Shown: positions 1-10,810 of the stretch, piece by piece | How positions within the stretch are numbered: the first letter of the stretch is position 1 | How the letters are laid out: each line of letters begins with the position of its first letter | NCBI RefSeq assembly: GCF_037975245.1 | Contig: NC_092564.1 | Location: 3,641,984-3,705,983 of the forward strand | DNA: 64,000 nt | Direction of reading: 5' to 3' | From: Apostichopus japonicus | Taxonomy: Eukaryota; Echinodermata; Holothuroidea; Aspidochirotida; Stichopodidae | Position numbers and translations under genes: made by a program | Notes under the pieces: generated by a model | Seen by the model: the letters and a program-made list of their open reading frames with translations, nothing else | Told to the model about the DNA's origin: nothing | Databases searched by the model: none

Positions 1-190
1 AATGATATGGTTTCATCGTCCCATGAACAAGCTTTATGGTTACAGTGATCTGGTTTTATCGTCCCATTAACAAGCTATTATGATATAGTTTTATCGTCCC
101 ATGAACAAGCTATAATGATATTGTTTTATTATCCTATTAACAAGCTTTAATGATATGGTTTTATTGTCCCATTAGCAAGCTATAATGATA
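1..190. repeat. 35-bp tandem repeat, about five units
   Basis: The motif GTCCCAT(T/G)AACAAGCT recurs at about 19, 61, 96, 131 and 166. The last four copies are spaced exactly 35 bases apart and the first is 42 bases from the second. Units are AT-rich and differ at a few positions. The array is cut by the window edge, so its full length is unknown. It lies just upstream of the first recognised exon. Confidence 0.85.
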
Positions 191-268
191 TCAACATTTC
201 AGCTCTTCCAATCAAAGTTGTTCAAAGGCACTTGTCTCATTGCTCCTAACAGATGCTCTCTTTGACAG

Positions 269-824
269 TAATTTTTATCAACGTCCTTGTAGCTGCGAAT
301 GGAATTCCTGATACTTACGAGGATCCAGTTTCAATCGTCCTAATTATTTTAAACGTGCTTGTGCTTATGATAATCTCAGGTAAGATTCCGGCGGGAAAAG
401 TGGGTTTACAGCCCTGACAACCGCAAAGAAAAAAATCAAAGGTATTTTTTAACACGATCTTGCTTTAAGACCTAACCATGGAACTAATTAATAGTATAAT
501 TCAAATTGCTATAGAATGTACCATTTTAAATTGATATTTGATATCTGGAGGATGGCCCAATAACCATTCATGGAAGCTTCAACAAAGCAAAGATCAGACC
601 ATTCCTTTATAAAATCGTAGATATACTTCCCTGGTATATATAAGAAAAACCATTGATGTTTATCCCTGTATTACTTATGTTTCACAGGAGAGGTTTTGTG
701 TACGGCTATCCTTCACGTAAAGCATGCTGGTGCCATGACATTTATTGCCCGTGTTCGAAAATCCTCTCCTGGTTTCTTGATTAAGAAAGAGACGTCAACA
801 GGAAAGGATGATACACAGAGCTAA
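269..824 (+). CDS. 3' end of an unidentified membrane protein gene (last two exons)
   Basis: Two exons are supported: 269-379 (acceptor TTTGACAG, donor GTAAGA) and 688-824 (acceptor TTTCACAG, stop TAA at 822-824). Both junctions are phase 1 and join in frame. The first exon encodes the tail of one hydrophobic stretch, a short polar loop (IPDTYEDP) and most of a second hydrophobic segment (SIVLIILNVLVLMIIS). The second exon completes that helix (GEVLCTAILHV) and adds a short basic and polar tail ending KDDTQS. The rest of the gene lies left of the window. A clearly related but decayed exon pair lies at 42418-43284, with the same exon length (111 nt), phase and residues, which argues that these are real exons. 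I do not recognise the family. A multi-pass receptor or transporter C-terminus fits the shape, but that is inference. Confidence 0.6.
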
Positions 825-2562
825 ATGGAATGTAATACAACAAAAGGAAAAAAGGAAAGCTATATCGAGATAACAGCATGATGCATTTGGATGTTCGTGG
901 TTCAATAATGACTGGAATTTTTCATCAATAATAGCTTTTAAGTTGTTATTTTTTTTTTAAATTTTACTGTGATTCTTCACAGCACGACCTTATACAGAAT
1001 ATGATTCTTTAAACAAAGTTAACATCATTTACATTAAAGTGAAAATTGTATCGTATTGTTTTTTCTTCCAATGTGTTTACTGATCCTCTTAATGATAATG
1101 TGTTATTTGATGATAAAGACAAATACTTTAGCTATTTTTGTGGCTGTTTGCAACAAAGGTTACATCTGTTCTGTTAAATACCAACGTAGCGTTTTTGATA
1201 CAACTAAGAATGTTCTTTTTATGCACATTTAGGGTCTATGGCAGTATGTTTAATTGCAAATTTGATTTATTTAATATCATTTAACGTGTTTCCTTTTATT
1301 TCTTGGATATCTTGAAGTGGGAGTCATCGCACTATAGTATAGACTGCATTTCGTTTTCTATTAAAGTAAAAGTAAGCACAATGCAGAACTAAGTCTTTTA
1401 CTGAACATTTGTATGGATATGTTTTTAGGTTCAGTGGTAGTTAATATGATCAAACTGTATCCATCGTTTTTCAATCAATATAAGAGTTGCAGAACGATAG
1501 ATTGACGATGAGAAGCTGTGGAAGTCATGTGCAAAGGTAGAGTTTTATATTACAGAAAGAAACTAAAACGAAAATAGGGATAATATCACCTAATTAACAC
1601 GCATTGCATGTACATTTAATGTTCTGTTTAAAAAATTTAACGTTTAAACGTGAAAGACAGAGTTGAAAGTAATAATCGTGTGGTTTATAAAAGCCATATA
1701 GAGCCAAATTAACCTTTTTGTTGTCAGAAATCAACTAAAAGTGTTAACTCCTCTAACGTGAATTTCATGATAAATATTTACAAATAGGCCTATGTGACAA
1801 TAACTTTTTATGAAATCTTTCCCTATCTCTGGTTAACGATGTGTAAATCTCTTTTAAGGATTTCATGTTCATGTAATTGTGTACCGTTCTTGCACATAGG
1901 TTACTAATTTCAGCAACTTTCTTAATGGTTATACTCAACGTCCATTCGGTCGACGTTATCTTTACTAATTTAGGTTGCTCTTTATAGACATGCATACAGA
2001 CAAACTACTGTGTATGCAATGAAAATTGACAAATTTATGGAGACAATAAAAAAGAAAATCGGATTGGAAACTTCGAGGAAATTCATTCATAAATCTCCTA
2101 ATGACAATAGTGAAGTGTCTTGCGAATCAACAATGCATAGAAATGTTACTAACATAAATCAGTCACCGACAGATGTATAACGTGAAGTTGCAGAACTGCA
2201 AGTACGCGTTTCGTTTTTCTGGAAAGAATGACTTTCGGCAAACTTTTAGTATTGATATATCCAAGAAAAAAAAACAGTTTGAGTGCTATAGTAATGTTTC
2301 AAAAGTGTGCCGATTTCCAATGTATACACCTTTAAATATGCTTCAATCTCTGGAGTGCTCCTTTAATGTTAATTGATGATAATGTCAGTTTTATATAAGT
2401 TTTATATAAATACATTGTTTTATGTTGTTAAATATGTTGATCTCATCCCCTACATCTAGTGTATAAGGAGATGAGATATTGTACTTCACCCACATTAGAA
2501 ATGTGAGGATACGTGTGTGTGTGTGAGTGTGAATGCTGTGGGCATGTCTAGGCCTCACACTG
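825..2562. other. Non-coding stretch, nothing recognised
   Basis: AT-rich unique-looking sequence downstream of the left-edge gene, probably including its 3' UTR. Short open frames here lack splice signals or recognisable motifs. I see no RNA gene or bounded element. Confidence 0.5.
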
Positions 2563-2570
2563 GTGACATA

Positions 2571-4094
2571 CAGTGACGTAGCCAGGAATTTGAAAGGGGG
2601 GGAGCACTTTTTGCGACTGATATGGATTTTCAAATTGTAGGCACGACTATCTGAGCAGAGCGCCACCATCGGTTGGCGCGGAGCGTACAAGAAAATTTTT
2701 GGTTTTACAAACCCCCCAGATGGCCGGAAACGGCCCTTCCCGAGTGTTCATTCTGGTTCCATGGCCTCTTGCTAACTTGAGACACCTCATTCAATATCAC
2801 TTTTAAACCAAAAAAACAAACGAGTTAAAATAGTACGTAATTCAATACTACATAATGTTCGGTATTTAAAATTAGCAAAGTTCATGTACAGAGTAGTCTT
2901 ACTTTTCAACTGCTGATACTTGTAGATACATATATAGATAGGCCAGAAATGTCTTTGATACAACTGTAGCCAGTAATTGTCTTTGATACAACTGTAAATG
3001 TTTAAGTTAGCCTAATATTAGAGAAGGCGAGAGCTATCCGACGATTGCCATCTGATGCAAATTTCTCAACTGTTTTCTCAACTGAAATATTATCTGCGTA
3101 AGCGGGTTCTTAACTAGATGTTAAAAAAACTGACAAGATCGGATTCTAGACTTTTTCGGCGGGTAGAGTGTTGAATGAAACGGCACGCGATAGAAATTAC
3201 AGCCTAAATTAGAAGACTAGGTCACCTAATTTAGCCATATTCTTGTTACATTCATTTCAATAGTTATTCCTGTCTGGACTCTTAAACTCATCCAGCAAGC
3301 TTATGGATTTGAAATATGGGTGTTTTTAAAAAAGATAACTTGGCCAAAAAAAGTGTAGGCCCGGGCCTACAGTGCTACATACTGGCTACGCCCCTGATCA
3401 CGGATATCATATTATCAGCAGATTTTGTTTCCTGTTTGAATTCTTTTTCATGTTCTTTTACATAATATATCAGAAAGACAAACATAGTGCTCTTTTACAA
3501 TTTTTTCCAGTAGGATGATTCTTGTTTATTGTCCAATGTCTGGACTTTAATACATTTGACGAACTTAACTGATGGACAATATAAACTTTCATATTTTGTG
3601 ATATAGCCAGATATGCAGTGGCCTAAAAACAAATATCGTTATCGTTAGCAGTGTAATAATTATTTAAAGGAAGTGCGTATCACGTACGATTGCTATAGCT
3701 TAGCTTCATAACATGCTGTTCGTGCACAACTTAGGACGAATCATAGAAAGGATGAGAACGAACGTTGTCGACGTTGTTGTGCATACGGTTCGTGACATTC
3801 CATAGAGTGCGGTTAGGTAGGCAATATGTATTTTATTACGCAGTGGCCAACTGTAGGCTTGTAATAGGCTATAGGCTAAATTTAGCTAATTGCATCTGCC
3901 AAACTAAGTTAGTAGTTGAATCAGTAGGCGTGAATGTTACTACGATTATAATCGAGTTAACGGAGCTGACGAGTATTCAAGATCAAAAGAGCACTGACAA
4001 AATACCATGCTAAAAAACAACAGTTTAAAAAAAAAATCGACACTGAAAGGGGGGGAGCGGTCGCTCCCCCTGCTCCCCCCTGGCTACGTCCCTG
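2571..4094. mobile_element. hAT-type non-autonomous DNA transposon
   Basis: The ends are inverted: CAGTGACGTAGCCAGG on the left and CTGGCTACGTCCCTG on the right. A perfect 8-bp direct repeat, GTGACATA, flanks them (2563-2570 and 4095-4102). An 8-bp duplication and CA...TG ends are hallmarks of the hAT superfamily. No transposase frame is visible inside the 1524 bp, so it is non-autonomous or decayed. A stray right-end-like motif (CTGGCTACGCCCCTG) near 3394 suggests a nested or fused older copy. The interior from about 3403 to 3537 and from 3774 to 4094 is shared with the element near 35.6-36.5 kb. Confidence 0.85.
2655..2790. repeat. Dispersed repeat with GC-rich hairpin (copy 1 of 3)
   Basis: This segment carries GCGCCACCATCGGTTGGCGC at 2660-2679, whose ends pair as a hairpin. 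A conserved tail follows, running through AAGAAAATTTTTGGTTTTAC and ending near TTGAGACACCTC. Related copies lie at about 11905-12000 (diverged) and 12590-12735. All three sit inside hAT-type elements, so this is probably subterminal transposon sequence. The similar minus-strand open frames in each copy follow from shared DNA and are not good evidence for a protein. Confidence 0.7.
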
Positions 4095-4102
4095 GTGACA
4101 TA

Positions 4103-6780
4103 GGACAAAAGGAATTCCTCTCACCAGTTGTCGAACAATAGTAAACAAATGTCAAAAGGAATTGTTATCGGTTGTAGATAATATGATAGAAAACAAGATT
4201 TTGTTGTGTGTAGTCATAGCTATCAATTAGAGGACTTGTGTTTTCTGGTATACACCTTCGCTTTGAGGAAATTTGTAGTGTGACCGTCAATTCGAGGAGG
4301 TCCTCAAATTGTCAAATTGGGGAATTGACTCAAAGTGACATCAGGAAGCTCCTGTATTGGTATGAGATGTTCTCAAATTGTCATCATCAGACATAAATTA
4401 GGCTGAATTGTGTGTATGGTAGAAAAACCTGTTACAAAGACCACCATCCTTCGTCTTCAAATTGTCTTCCTCGAATTGATGTCCTCAATTTGTTAATGTC
4501 GTTAAAATGTACATCCTTAAATGGTCACTTCATGAAACTCTGTATGCTTTGTCTTTTAATTGGCTGGTGTCTTTATCCTTAGTAATATTATCAAAGGAGC
4601 AGTACTTTAAAACTAGTAGCCGACATGTATTTTAATATTTCAAACGCATCTATATAGGATTTCAAGAACAAAAGAACTAACTTCTTTTTCACTTTCTGTA
4701 TTGTTTGAAAAGTGATTGCTTACTGAAAAACAAATTCAAAACCAGTTACCATGCATGTTTGTATCCCTACAACCATTATATTTGGTATTCCAGGATAATA
4801 TGTAGTCTGAGCTTCCTCAAACAGCCTAGAATATTGCTTCACGAAGTAACAGATGGCGTTTTCGATATCTTTCGTCGAGTTTTCACGATATGGCGTTTGT
4901 TTTCAGGGCTGCAGTTCAAAGTCATTGGTTTCTGTGTGAGATAACACAATACGTAACGATATGTCAAATATGAATCAATATTCTTAGATTGTTTGTTATA
5001 ACTAGTCTCTGTGAGACATATCATTATTAATTTTTGCGCAATACACTATCAGCCGCAAATAAGCACTATACAATAAATTAAGGATATTATTATTAATAAA
5101 CATTAAATAATGGGATGTTTCCCTGTTTCCCCTTTCTTCCCATTAAAATCATATGGGTAATTTGATTATCTTAAGGGACACCTGAATCTTAAACTGAGTA
5201 TTGTCCTGCTGGCCAGTTGCCAAAAAGTTAAGGGCAAACGCTAGAAATATCGATGTTTATTCAACTTTCTACCATAGAGACCTTCATCATGACTAGCGAT
5301 ATTATCTCCACGAATTTTGACGATTTATTAAGCCATATCTCTAGATCGAGATAGAATTATTGTAGTTGTATGGCTGATATGAGGATATGTGCTGTTGAGG
5401 AGGGGAGGTGCCGAGAGTTAAACCTGCAAATGGGACTGCACACATGATTTAGCAGGGTTAATAATCAAGCCTTATGTGATAATTCTCTAAACCATGAAAA
5501 TACCCATATAAGACCTGAAACTGTGAAGCAATTTCCACATGATAACTTTCTGACCATGTCTGGGTTTCGAAATTGCTGTTGTAATAGAAAGAGCGAAATG
5601 GTGACCCCATGACGTCATTGAAAGAAGATGACACGTGTTAAGTAGGACTATAGCTGTTAATGTTGTTATTAAAGGCTATAAGTGTCATAAACTGTCACAA
5701 AAATGTTATCAAACTGTACTAAAAAGGTTATAAAACTAAACTGCTTATTAGGAGAAAATGATCAGTACAATAATCCAAGTACAATCACAAACACCAAACG
5801 GGAAATTGTGTCAATCCAGAGTATTGAGACGACTCCCGAAGTGACACGACTCACTTGGTGAAGTGAGACAACTACCGACAAAATGGATCCATAATACCAA
5901 ATTCCAGCATTCCAATGTTTTCTCAACACAAAGCATTAGAGAATTAAATAACCTCTGACACAAGAGGTGCGTTTGCTAACTGGCACAAAGTTAATCCTGT
6001 CAAGTTTTAAAAGCAACCCATGGCAGGATGAAACACGCTTTTCATAAACTACCTTAAATTTTTACAACGTACCTTTCTCAGATTAAATTAATGTGGTAGA
6101 GAATTGAGGGTTGGGGTTAATCTATAAAGAACATTTTGATTTCCTTTAGGAGGCCATTTTGCAAGCAGCTGGGACAGCTGTATTTCACGTGGAGGGGGCA
6201 GCCGAACGAAGCCAGCTATGTCCCGCCAATATTTATGTAACTATATTTTCCACATCATCAACACGATAAAGAAAGAGATAGGTATACTGTTGTGGTTAAA
6301 TCCTTTTCAACAAGTACAAGGTGCAATGAGGTGATTTAATTGCGACAGGTAGGCCTATATGTGCCTGAGCAGGAAATCTTATAACAACAATTTTCTTAAA
6401 CTTTATTAAAAAAGCGGACAGGTATATGGTAGTTTACAATTTTTTATTCTTGTGAACTCAAAAGGGAACATCTTTCACAATAACTGCCATAAAATGCTAA
6501 ATATGAAGGATGCTTTCAAACTTTGATTATATGGGGGTGGGGGGTTACCCCACAAGTTATACGCGTTTTGAGCAGGGTAAAACAATAATATAATGAACAT
6601 ACTTTCAAAGCTTCTGCATGAATATGACGGGTAAGAAACTTATTCATTGCGGTTCTTTCCAGTTCAGTTAGGACCAGTAGTTTTGCATAGCATCTACGTT
6701 CAGTGCGCAGCAATAAACTTGTCAACATTTACATGCATTATGTAGAAAAAATTCCGAAAGAACGGAGTAAACTTCAAGGT
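4103..6780. other. Non-coding stretch with scattered CAAATTG motifs
   Basis: Between about 4260 and 4500 the sequence contains many copies of CAAATTG or its near complement AATTTG around the word CCTCAAATTG. This looks like an old degenerate repeat. The remainder to 6780 is AT-rich with no supported exon, RNA gene or bounded element. Confidence 0.45.
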
Positions 6781-6821
6781 GGTCAGTTTTCGACATTTTT
6801 AATTGATGTTCTGCTGTTAGG

Positions 6822-6848
6822 CCAGGGAGTTGTTATGGAACTCCCTGG
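6822..6848. repeat. Hairpin sharing its left arm with 32855-32887
   Basis: CCAGGGAGTT and AACTCCCTGG form 10-bp arms around a short loop. The left arm plus the following GTTAT is identical to the left arm of the longer hairpin at 32855-32887, and CTCCCTGGTAT follows in both. The two sites probably derive from the same small inverted-repeat element. Confidence 0.65.
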
Positions 6849-6849
6849 T

Positions 6850-7499
6850 ATAACTAGAAGCCTAATAGGTTTGCCAATGGCAGCGGCATATAAACGTGCA
6901 ATCAGACGCATTTAAATGTGTAAAGTTCAATGATCGTTGTAAAAACGTTTCTCCAAAAAAACGCTGAATATTATACGAAAGGGTGACATGAATAAACCAC
7001 TTTTTGCATAGCTGTTACACACCTACTTGTCCCAAAGGAAACCAATACTGGATTTTCGAAACATAACAATAACAGAAGAAAGTAAAAACTGTTTATGTCC
7101 TGCCTTGCTGTAGTTCCTATGTGTACTACTGTACGTAAGATACACATATACGGACACAGTGTGTTTATACACACAGCAATTCGAAGATTCCTCAAATTGA
7201 GGTAGTTGTGGGTGTGTGTGTGTGCGAGCCTGTATGCAACACGTTTGTTACAACTAAATTTAAAGCAATTCAGTGTTTTTTGTGTGTATGTCTGTGTGTT
7301 TAGCTTCTTCTGTAAAACTCCACTTCCACCCTGCCTACGCATAGATTGCAAATAATTTTGGAAATTAGTGCACACACTGTCTTCTGTGGAATCCATGCAC
7401 TCTCGGGTACTACTGAGCTTTTGACACTCAATAAAGGCTGATGAACCTCTACGCGTTTAACCCTCCTCAAGCTACCCCATCGCAAACATAGGCATACAC
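6850..7499. other. Non-coding stretch with GT-rich patches
   Basis: Simple GTGTGT-type patches occur near 7205-7300. Several open frames on the minus strand are products of these patches. No coding feature is supported. Confidence 0.4.
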
Positions 7500-7883
7500 C
7501 ATAGGCGTTGGAGGCGGGAGCTGAGCGGCTGCCTAACAGGATATTTCTGTGAAAATTCGAGCAATATGCTGATATTGTTTCGGGCTCTGCACAAAAACAA
7601 CAAAAAGCAAAAATCTGGTTTGATGAGAGTTAGTATAGTTCAGTAAACAACTCAGACTCATGTAATTGTGGCAATTTAATACAGAAATATATTTGTAGAC
7701 TACCCTAAAAAATAAATTCTTGGATATAAATTTACTTCCTATGGAATTTACTTCCTTAGGTTGGTCGAAAAACGTCTCGACTGTGAGAGATCTCACAAGT
7801 ACGCCCTTCCAAATTGGTTCCATTATTTGGGCTAATCGTTACTACCCCACCTCACACAGTCGAATTGGGGTCCTACGCCCATG
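7500..7883. mobile_element. Possible decayed hAT-type MITE
   Basis: The left end CATAGGCGTTGGAGGCG and the right end GGGGTCCTACGCCCATG are imperfect inverted repeats of the type seen in the well-bounded elements of this window. The interior motif GAGCAATATGCTGA also occurs near 14304 and, in reverse orientation, three times near 35.9-36.1 kb. No matching 8-bp flank is visible, so the boundaries are approximate and the copy is probably old. Confidence 0.4.
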
Positions 7884-8285
7884 AATATTATACTAACCCT
7901 CTTCGTGAACAAAATGTAACGAAGATTACGTAACGTTGATTAAGAATGGTACAGCTCTTGGTGAATGTACTTTGATGTGAATAACACCTTGTGCATATAG
8001 TTTCCTAGTAATGCGTATACTGACAAGAGATCTAAAAATAAACCGAGCATTTGCCACAATCATAAAAAGGAAAGGATTAGATTGTGGTTTAGTTGCATAA
8101 GTCAATTACGTGACTCCATGCAAATTCGAGTTCCTATCAGGAAATGTCATCGGACTTTCACACGTGAGAATAATGTATGATTCTTATTCCAAGTTTAGAA
8201 GCCGGTTTCGTCATCATTCTCGTTATATATTGACAGGTATATATATGTTATGCGAGTTCCATTTATATGAATCCTCTTTTCGCGT

Positions 8286-8936
8286 GTTGTCTTGTCTTGT
8301 TTAATTTTGTCTTGTCTTGTCTTGGTTTGGTTGGTTTTGGTTTGTCTTGTTTTGAATTGTCTATATGAATCCACTTCGCATAACTTTTTCTCCGTCTTGT
8401 CGTGTCTTTGTCTTGTTTTGTCTTTTATCTATTTATGTCTTGTTTAATTAAGTCTTGTTTCTTGTGTTTTGAGTGGAGATGACACGTATTGTCTTGCTTT
8501 GTCTTTTGTCTGCTTTTGTCTTGTTTTATGTCTTGTATTTTTATGTTGTTTTGAGTTGTGATGTCTTGTCTTGTATTCTCTTTCTTTGTCTTTTTGTCTT
8601 TTGTCTGCTTTTGTTTTGTTTTATTCTGTATTGTATTTCTGTGTTGTTTTGAGTTGTGATGTCTTGTCTTGTATTCTCTTTCTTTGTCTTTTTGTCTTTT
8701 GTCTGCTTTTGTTTTGTTTAATTCTGTATTGTATTTCTGTGTTGTTTTGAGTTGAGATATCTTGTCTTGTTTTGTCTTGCTTTGTCTTTTGTCTACTTTT
8801 GATTTGTTTTATTATGCCTGCTATTTTTGTGTTTTGAGTTGTGATGTTTTTTGTTAGCTTTGTCTTTTGTCTTGTTTTCCTATCTCTTATCTTTTTTTCT
8901 AATTGTGATGTCTTATTTTGTCTTGTCTTGTATTCC
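8286..8936. repeat. TTGTC-rich degenerate satellite with about 98-bp higher-order units
   Basis: The tract is built from TTGTC/TTTTG words with very little A or C on the plus strand. Within it a longer unit containing GAGTTGTGATGTCTTGTCTT repeats at about 8553, 8651 and 8751, a period of 98-100 bp. The hydrophobic open frame at its right end comes from the repeat composition and is not a gene. Confidence 0.8.
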
Positions 8937-10800
8937 GTTTTTTTTTACACCAGCTTGTTCTCGATGACTATTTTTACCGTCAGAGCTGTTGAATATTACA
9001 ACCGGCGAACAGGGCCAACCGGATTTCTACGGGGGGTTGCCTGAAAATATTTCTTTTCATTTTTTGGGACACTTGAACGGATGTTCTTGAGACTTTTCCA
9101 GCTATAACTAATTCTTTTCACGACAAAGCAGAGCCGATAAGGTGACAAATCGGAAATAGTTCATAACAATAACTTATTAATGTAAATATATATAGTTCAA
9201 AGAAATACGGTATTGAACCTTAAAAAGATCGACAAGGAAGTCGTTAAAGATGCTCATTTCTAGCGGCTGAAGCGAAGCACCAGATGCATGAACGGATTGT
9301 AGGCTATAGGTTGTCAGCAACCATACGAAGTATAGTGCTAATTTCACACACACATCAGAGTGCAACATTACTAAATATGTGAGTATATAATTTGTTCAAA
9401 TTTGGTTTTTTTTTTAAAGAAATCATGGGCTAGAACGGGTTCTGAACCCGGGATATCATTCAGCTATGCATATATTGATCTGATCCGAATGTATGCTGAA
9501 TTTATTATATGTATAGGCTATATGTTACGTCTATACTTTATTCATATGATTCTTGTATAATGTTGAAATGACCAATATGTATGTTACATTCATCAAAATG
9601 TTAATTATGTTTATAACTTAGTATCCATGTTGATGATTTCACCAACATATAACAATGCATACCGACTTGATCAATGTGTGCATGCTGAATAAATATTTGG
9701 ATATAATCGAATAAATGTTAATTTTATAGATAATACGGATATTAGTTTTTAATCGACCAATATTTATGCTGAACTCGCCAATACATGTAATGTTGATGCT
9801 TAGTATTCGTTATGTGGATTTGAATGTACTTAAATGTTTTGAAATTAAACGGTTTTGCATCAGTTATCTCAGAAGTCAGGAAAACCTTTTAATAAAATTG
9901 GTTATTCTCAGATCACCTTAGTTCCTTTAAGCCAGCAATCATGGTGAAATAGTTGATTCTTCAATGACTTATGAGCAAAGAATTTCTAATGTTGTCCGGA
10001 ATTCTCATTCATATGATATAAGAAACCTCAACAGATTACGCAAGTAGATTTCTCACTGCAACTAGAAAATAGAGGCATGGATCCTTATGGAAGGGCCATG
10101 CAGAGCAGTCTCGTAGCAAGAGTATCTCGTTTGTGCAAGGGGGTGGTGATGGGGGGGGGGGGGTGGGGGTAAGCACAAAGTTTGGCTGCTGCCCGTCCTG
10201 TGGAAGGTTTTATGGGGACGGTGTCCCCCACTTTTGAGTAATTTTTTTTTGATGTGGGTAGGGGTAAAGGATTAATCACAGAATGATCCTATCATGTTAA
10301 TAAGTTTACTTACATCTGTGTAATACAAGCTTTCATTTTTAGCGTATGTGTTTAAATGTTAGTCAGAAAAGTCTAGAAAGTCTAGTTTTATATTGGGAGG
10401 AGAAGAATTATTCCCATGCCCCCCCCCTCCCCCTCACTTGTGGCTAAGGCTTGGTACAGAGGAAAATCGAGGATTTTGTAAAGGACATCGAAGGGTGTTG
10501 GTCCTTGAGTACTTGAAAAGATTAGAAGATCAAGCGGGGCGTTATGAGGTATATTTAGACTACTGATTATGTTGAAGCATAATATTGTGCTAGAAAATAC
10601 TCCCCTGACCCCCCCAATTGGCGATGGAGGTGGGTCCATGTCCTCCTCCCCTGTCACCCCCTCCCCTGCGCATGGCACTTGACAACCACATTCTAACTCT
10701 ATCAATAAATTGTTGAACTGACCAATACGTTTATCAATTGACTGATGTGTGTTGGTTTTTCATATACTGTAACATTTATTTTACACATAGTTTGTCATTT
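8937..10800. other. Non-coding stretch before the GRL gene
   Basis: About 9480-9830 contains loosely repeated words such as CCAATATGTATG and ATGCTGAAT, probably a worn AT-rich repeat. G-run patches near 10137-10170 and C-run patches near 10419-10435 and 10605-10670 resemble interior parts of the local hAT-type elements, but no terminal repeats or duplications could be paired. The GRL promoter and any 5' non-coding exon should lie here but cannot be placed. Confidence 0.45.
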
Positions 10801-10810
10801 CAGCCCAGTC

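Noticed and set aside
2391-2690. Minus-strand open frame containing APRQPMVAL, also seen at 11.8 and 12.5 kb
   Set aside because: Similarity follows from the shared GC-hairpin DNA repeat; frames are short, overlap transposon ends and lack starts in common.
8841-9044. Hydrophobic, membrane-like open frame
   Set aside because: Composition comes from the TTGTC-rich satellite; no splice sites or homologous exon.
9421-9470. Possible tRNA-like B box in ACGGGTTCTGAACCCGGGAT
   Set aside because: It is a short hairpin; no cloverleaf, A box or terminator can be drawn around it.
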